DNA from: an uncultured Clostridium sp.
Lineage (GTDB): Bacteria > Bacillota > Clostridia > TANB77 > CAG-508
DNA length: 49,267 nt
Assembly (NCBI GenBank): GCA_947648215.1
Contig: CANSMW010000014.1
Coordinates: 1 to 49,267 of the forward strand
Direction of reading: 5' to 3'
Part shown: one piece after another, positions 49,058 to 49,267 of the stretch
Numbering within the stretch: the stretch's first letter is position 1
Layout of the letters: the number at the start of each line of letters is the position of its first letter
The notes under the pieces: generated by a model
The model's input: the letters and a program-made list of their open reading frames with translations, nothing else
The model's database searches: none
Told to the model about the DNA's origin: nothing
Program-made: the position numbers and the translations under genes

Positions 49058-49267
49058 CTACAGTCCTACGTACAAAGTGAGGCGAGACCCTAGGTAGTCG
49101 TCCGCATGGGTCTGGCTAAAGCCATTGTTACGATGGCCAGCTGGACAGCCACTAGCAGAAGAGTTGTAAATGCCTCCGCGTAGGGTGCAAGGAGAGTCTC
49201 GGTAACTACATGCCTCTGTCGTCCATTCCCAAACATTTCCTCCCATATCATAGATATTATTTCTTGG
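49058..49267 (-). CDS. Formylglycine-generating-enzyme-type (SUMF1/FGE) domain protein, partial
   Basis: The 3' end of a gene that begins outside the window. NNIYDMGGNVWEWT, LRGGIYN, CPAGHRNNG and LGSRL are the closing motifs of FGE-sulfatase-type domains (usual forms NVWEWT, RGGS and GFR). Such domains occur in sulfatase-modifying enzymes and as folds in secreted or phage-related proteins. Full length and role cannot be judged. The 48900-49057 gap before it shows only hairpin sequence (TGGTATTTTCAATACCA). Confidence 0.75.
   Translation of the reverse strand, partial: PRNNIYDMGGNVWEWTTEACSYRDSPCTLRGGIYNSSASGCPAGHRNNGFSQTHADDYLGSRLTLYVGL

Overview
The window is AT-rich DNA from a Gram-positive, low-GC Firmicute, most likely an uncultivated gut-type Clostridium relative. 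The evidence is strong AGGAGG ribosome-binding sites, a T-box valS leader, a yybP-ykoY riboswitch, tmRNA, SleB and M23 cell-wall hydrolases, BceAB-type peptide-resistance ABC modules and AGA-dominated arginine usage. No species can be named from sequence alone.

The main result concerns decoding. Six genes look frameshifted: valS, eno, a BceS-like kinase, a BceA-like ATPase, an M24 aminopeptidase (three breaks) and an M23 peptidase (two breaks). All nine breaks have the same form. The reading frame reaches an in-frame CGG codon, and dropping its C restores the frame, so that the next codon is GGN (Gly) and the protein continues at a family-conserved position. The sites lie on both strands, include all four GGN codons, and need no nearby stop codon. 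I traced every CGG triplet I could find against the frames of the recognised genes. The other triplets are out of frame (mostly xCG-Gxx or xxC-GGx). The only other in-frame CGG is codon 3 of one small ORF of atypical codon usage (44204-44503). Because valS, eno and the triple-split aminopeptidase must work, I infer that this organism reads CGGN as glycine with a +1 shift (four-base decoding, or skipping of C at an unassigned CGG).

Layout: 1-3934, T-box-valS and a polysaccharide deacetylase. 4129-6375, a c-di-GMP phosphodiesterase on the minus strand. 6607-8833, a YgjP-type metallopeptidase, tRNA-Gln(CUG) and eno. 9101-10357, an IS3-family element next to a fragment of an Ig-like-domain gene. 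11059-13656, a serine hydrolase and a self-regulated GntR/ABC-2 operon. 13800-24930, a large envelope-stress region: CmpB-like membrane protein, BceRS-like two-component system, two BceAB-like transporters, YxeA, a GT51 transglycosylase and small membrane proteins. Three copies of a CTTACAAAAnTGTAAG operator mark its transcription units. 25036-33077, YccF, a structured leader, a second two-component system, a beta-propeller-like protein, an ABC-2 exporter and an amidase. 33189-36331, small membrane proteins, a GNAT acetyltransferase and a hydrolase. 36822-37075, a group II intron-like RNA remnant. 37158-43589, SleB, MFS, YqeG, a prepilin peptidase, PepP-EF-P, a zinc-ribbon protein and the M23 peptidase. 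43743-47637, tmRNA, tRNA-Trp, a Mn riboswitch and a P-type cation ATPase. 47651-48899, a deleted IS1182-like element with perfect 59-bp ends. The right edge cuts a formylglycine-generating-enzyme-type gene.

Two other kinds of frame break occur and are different in nature: the usual IS3 -1 frameshift on an A7 run, and true decay by deletion (a DUF5301-like gene, the IS1182 transposase, and an A-run indel in a duplicated small gene). None of these involves CGG.
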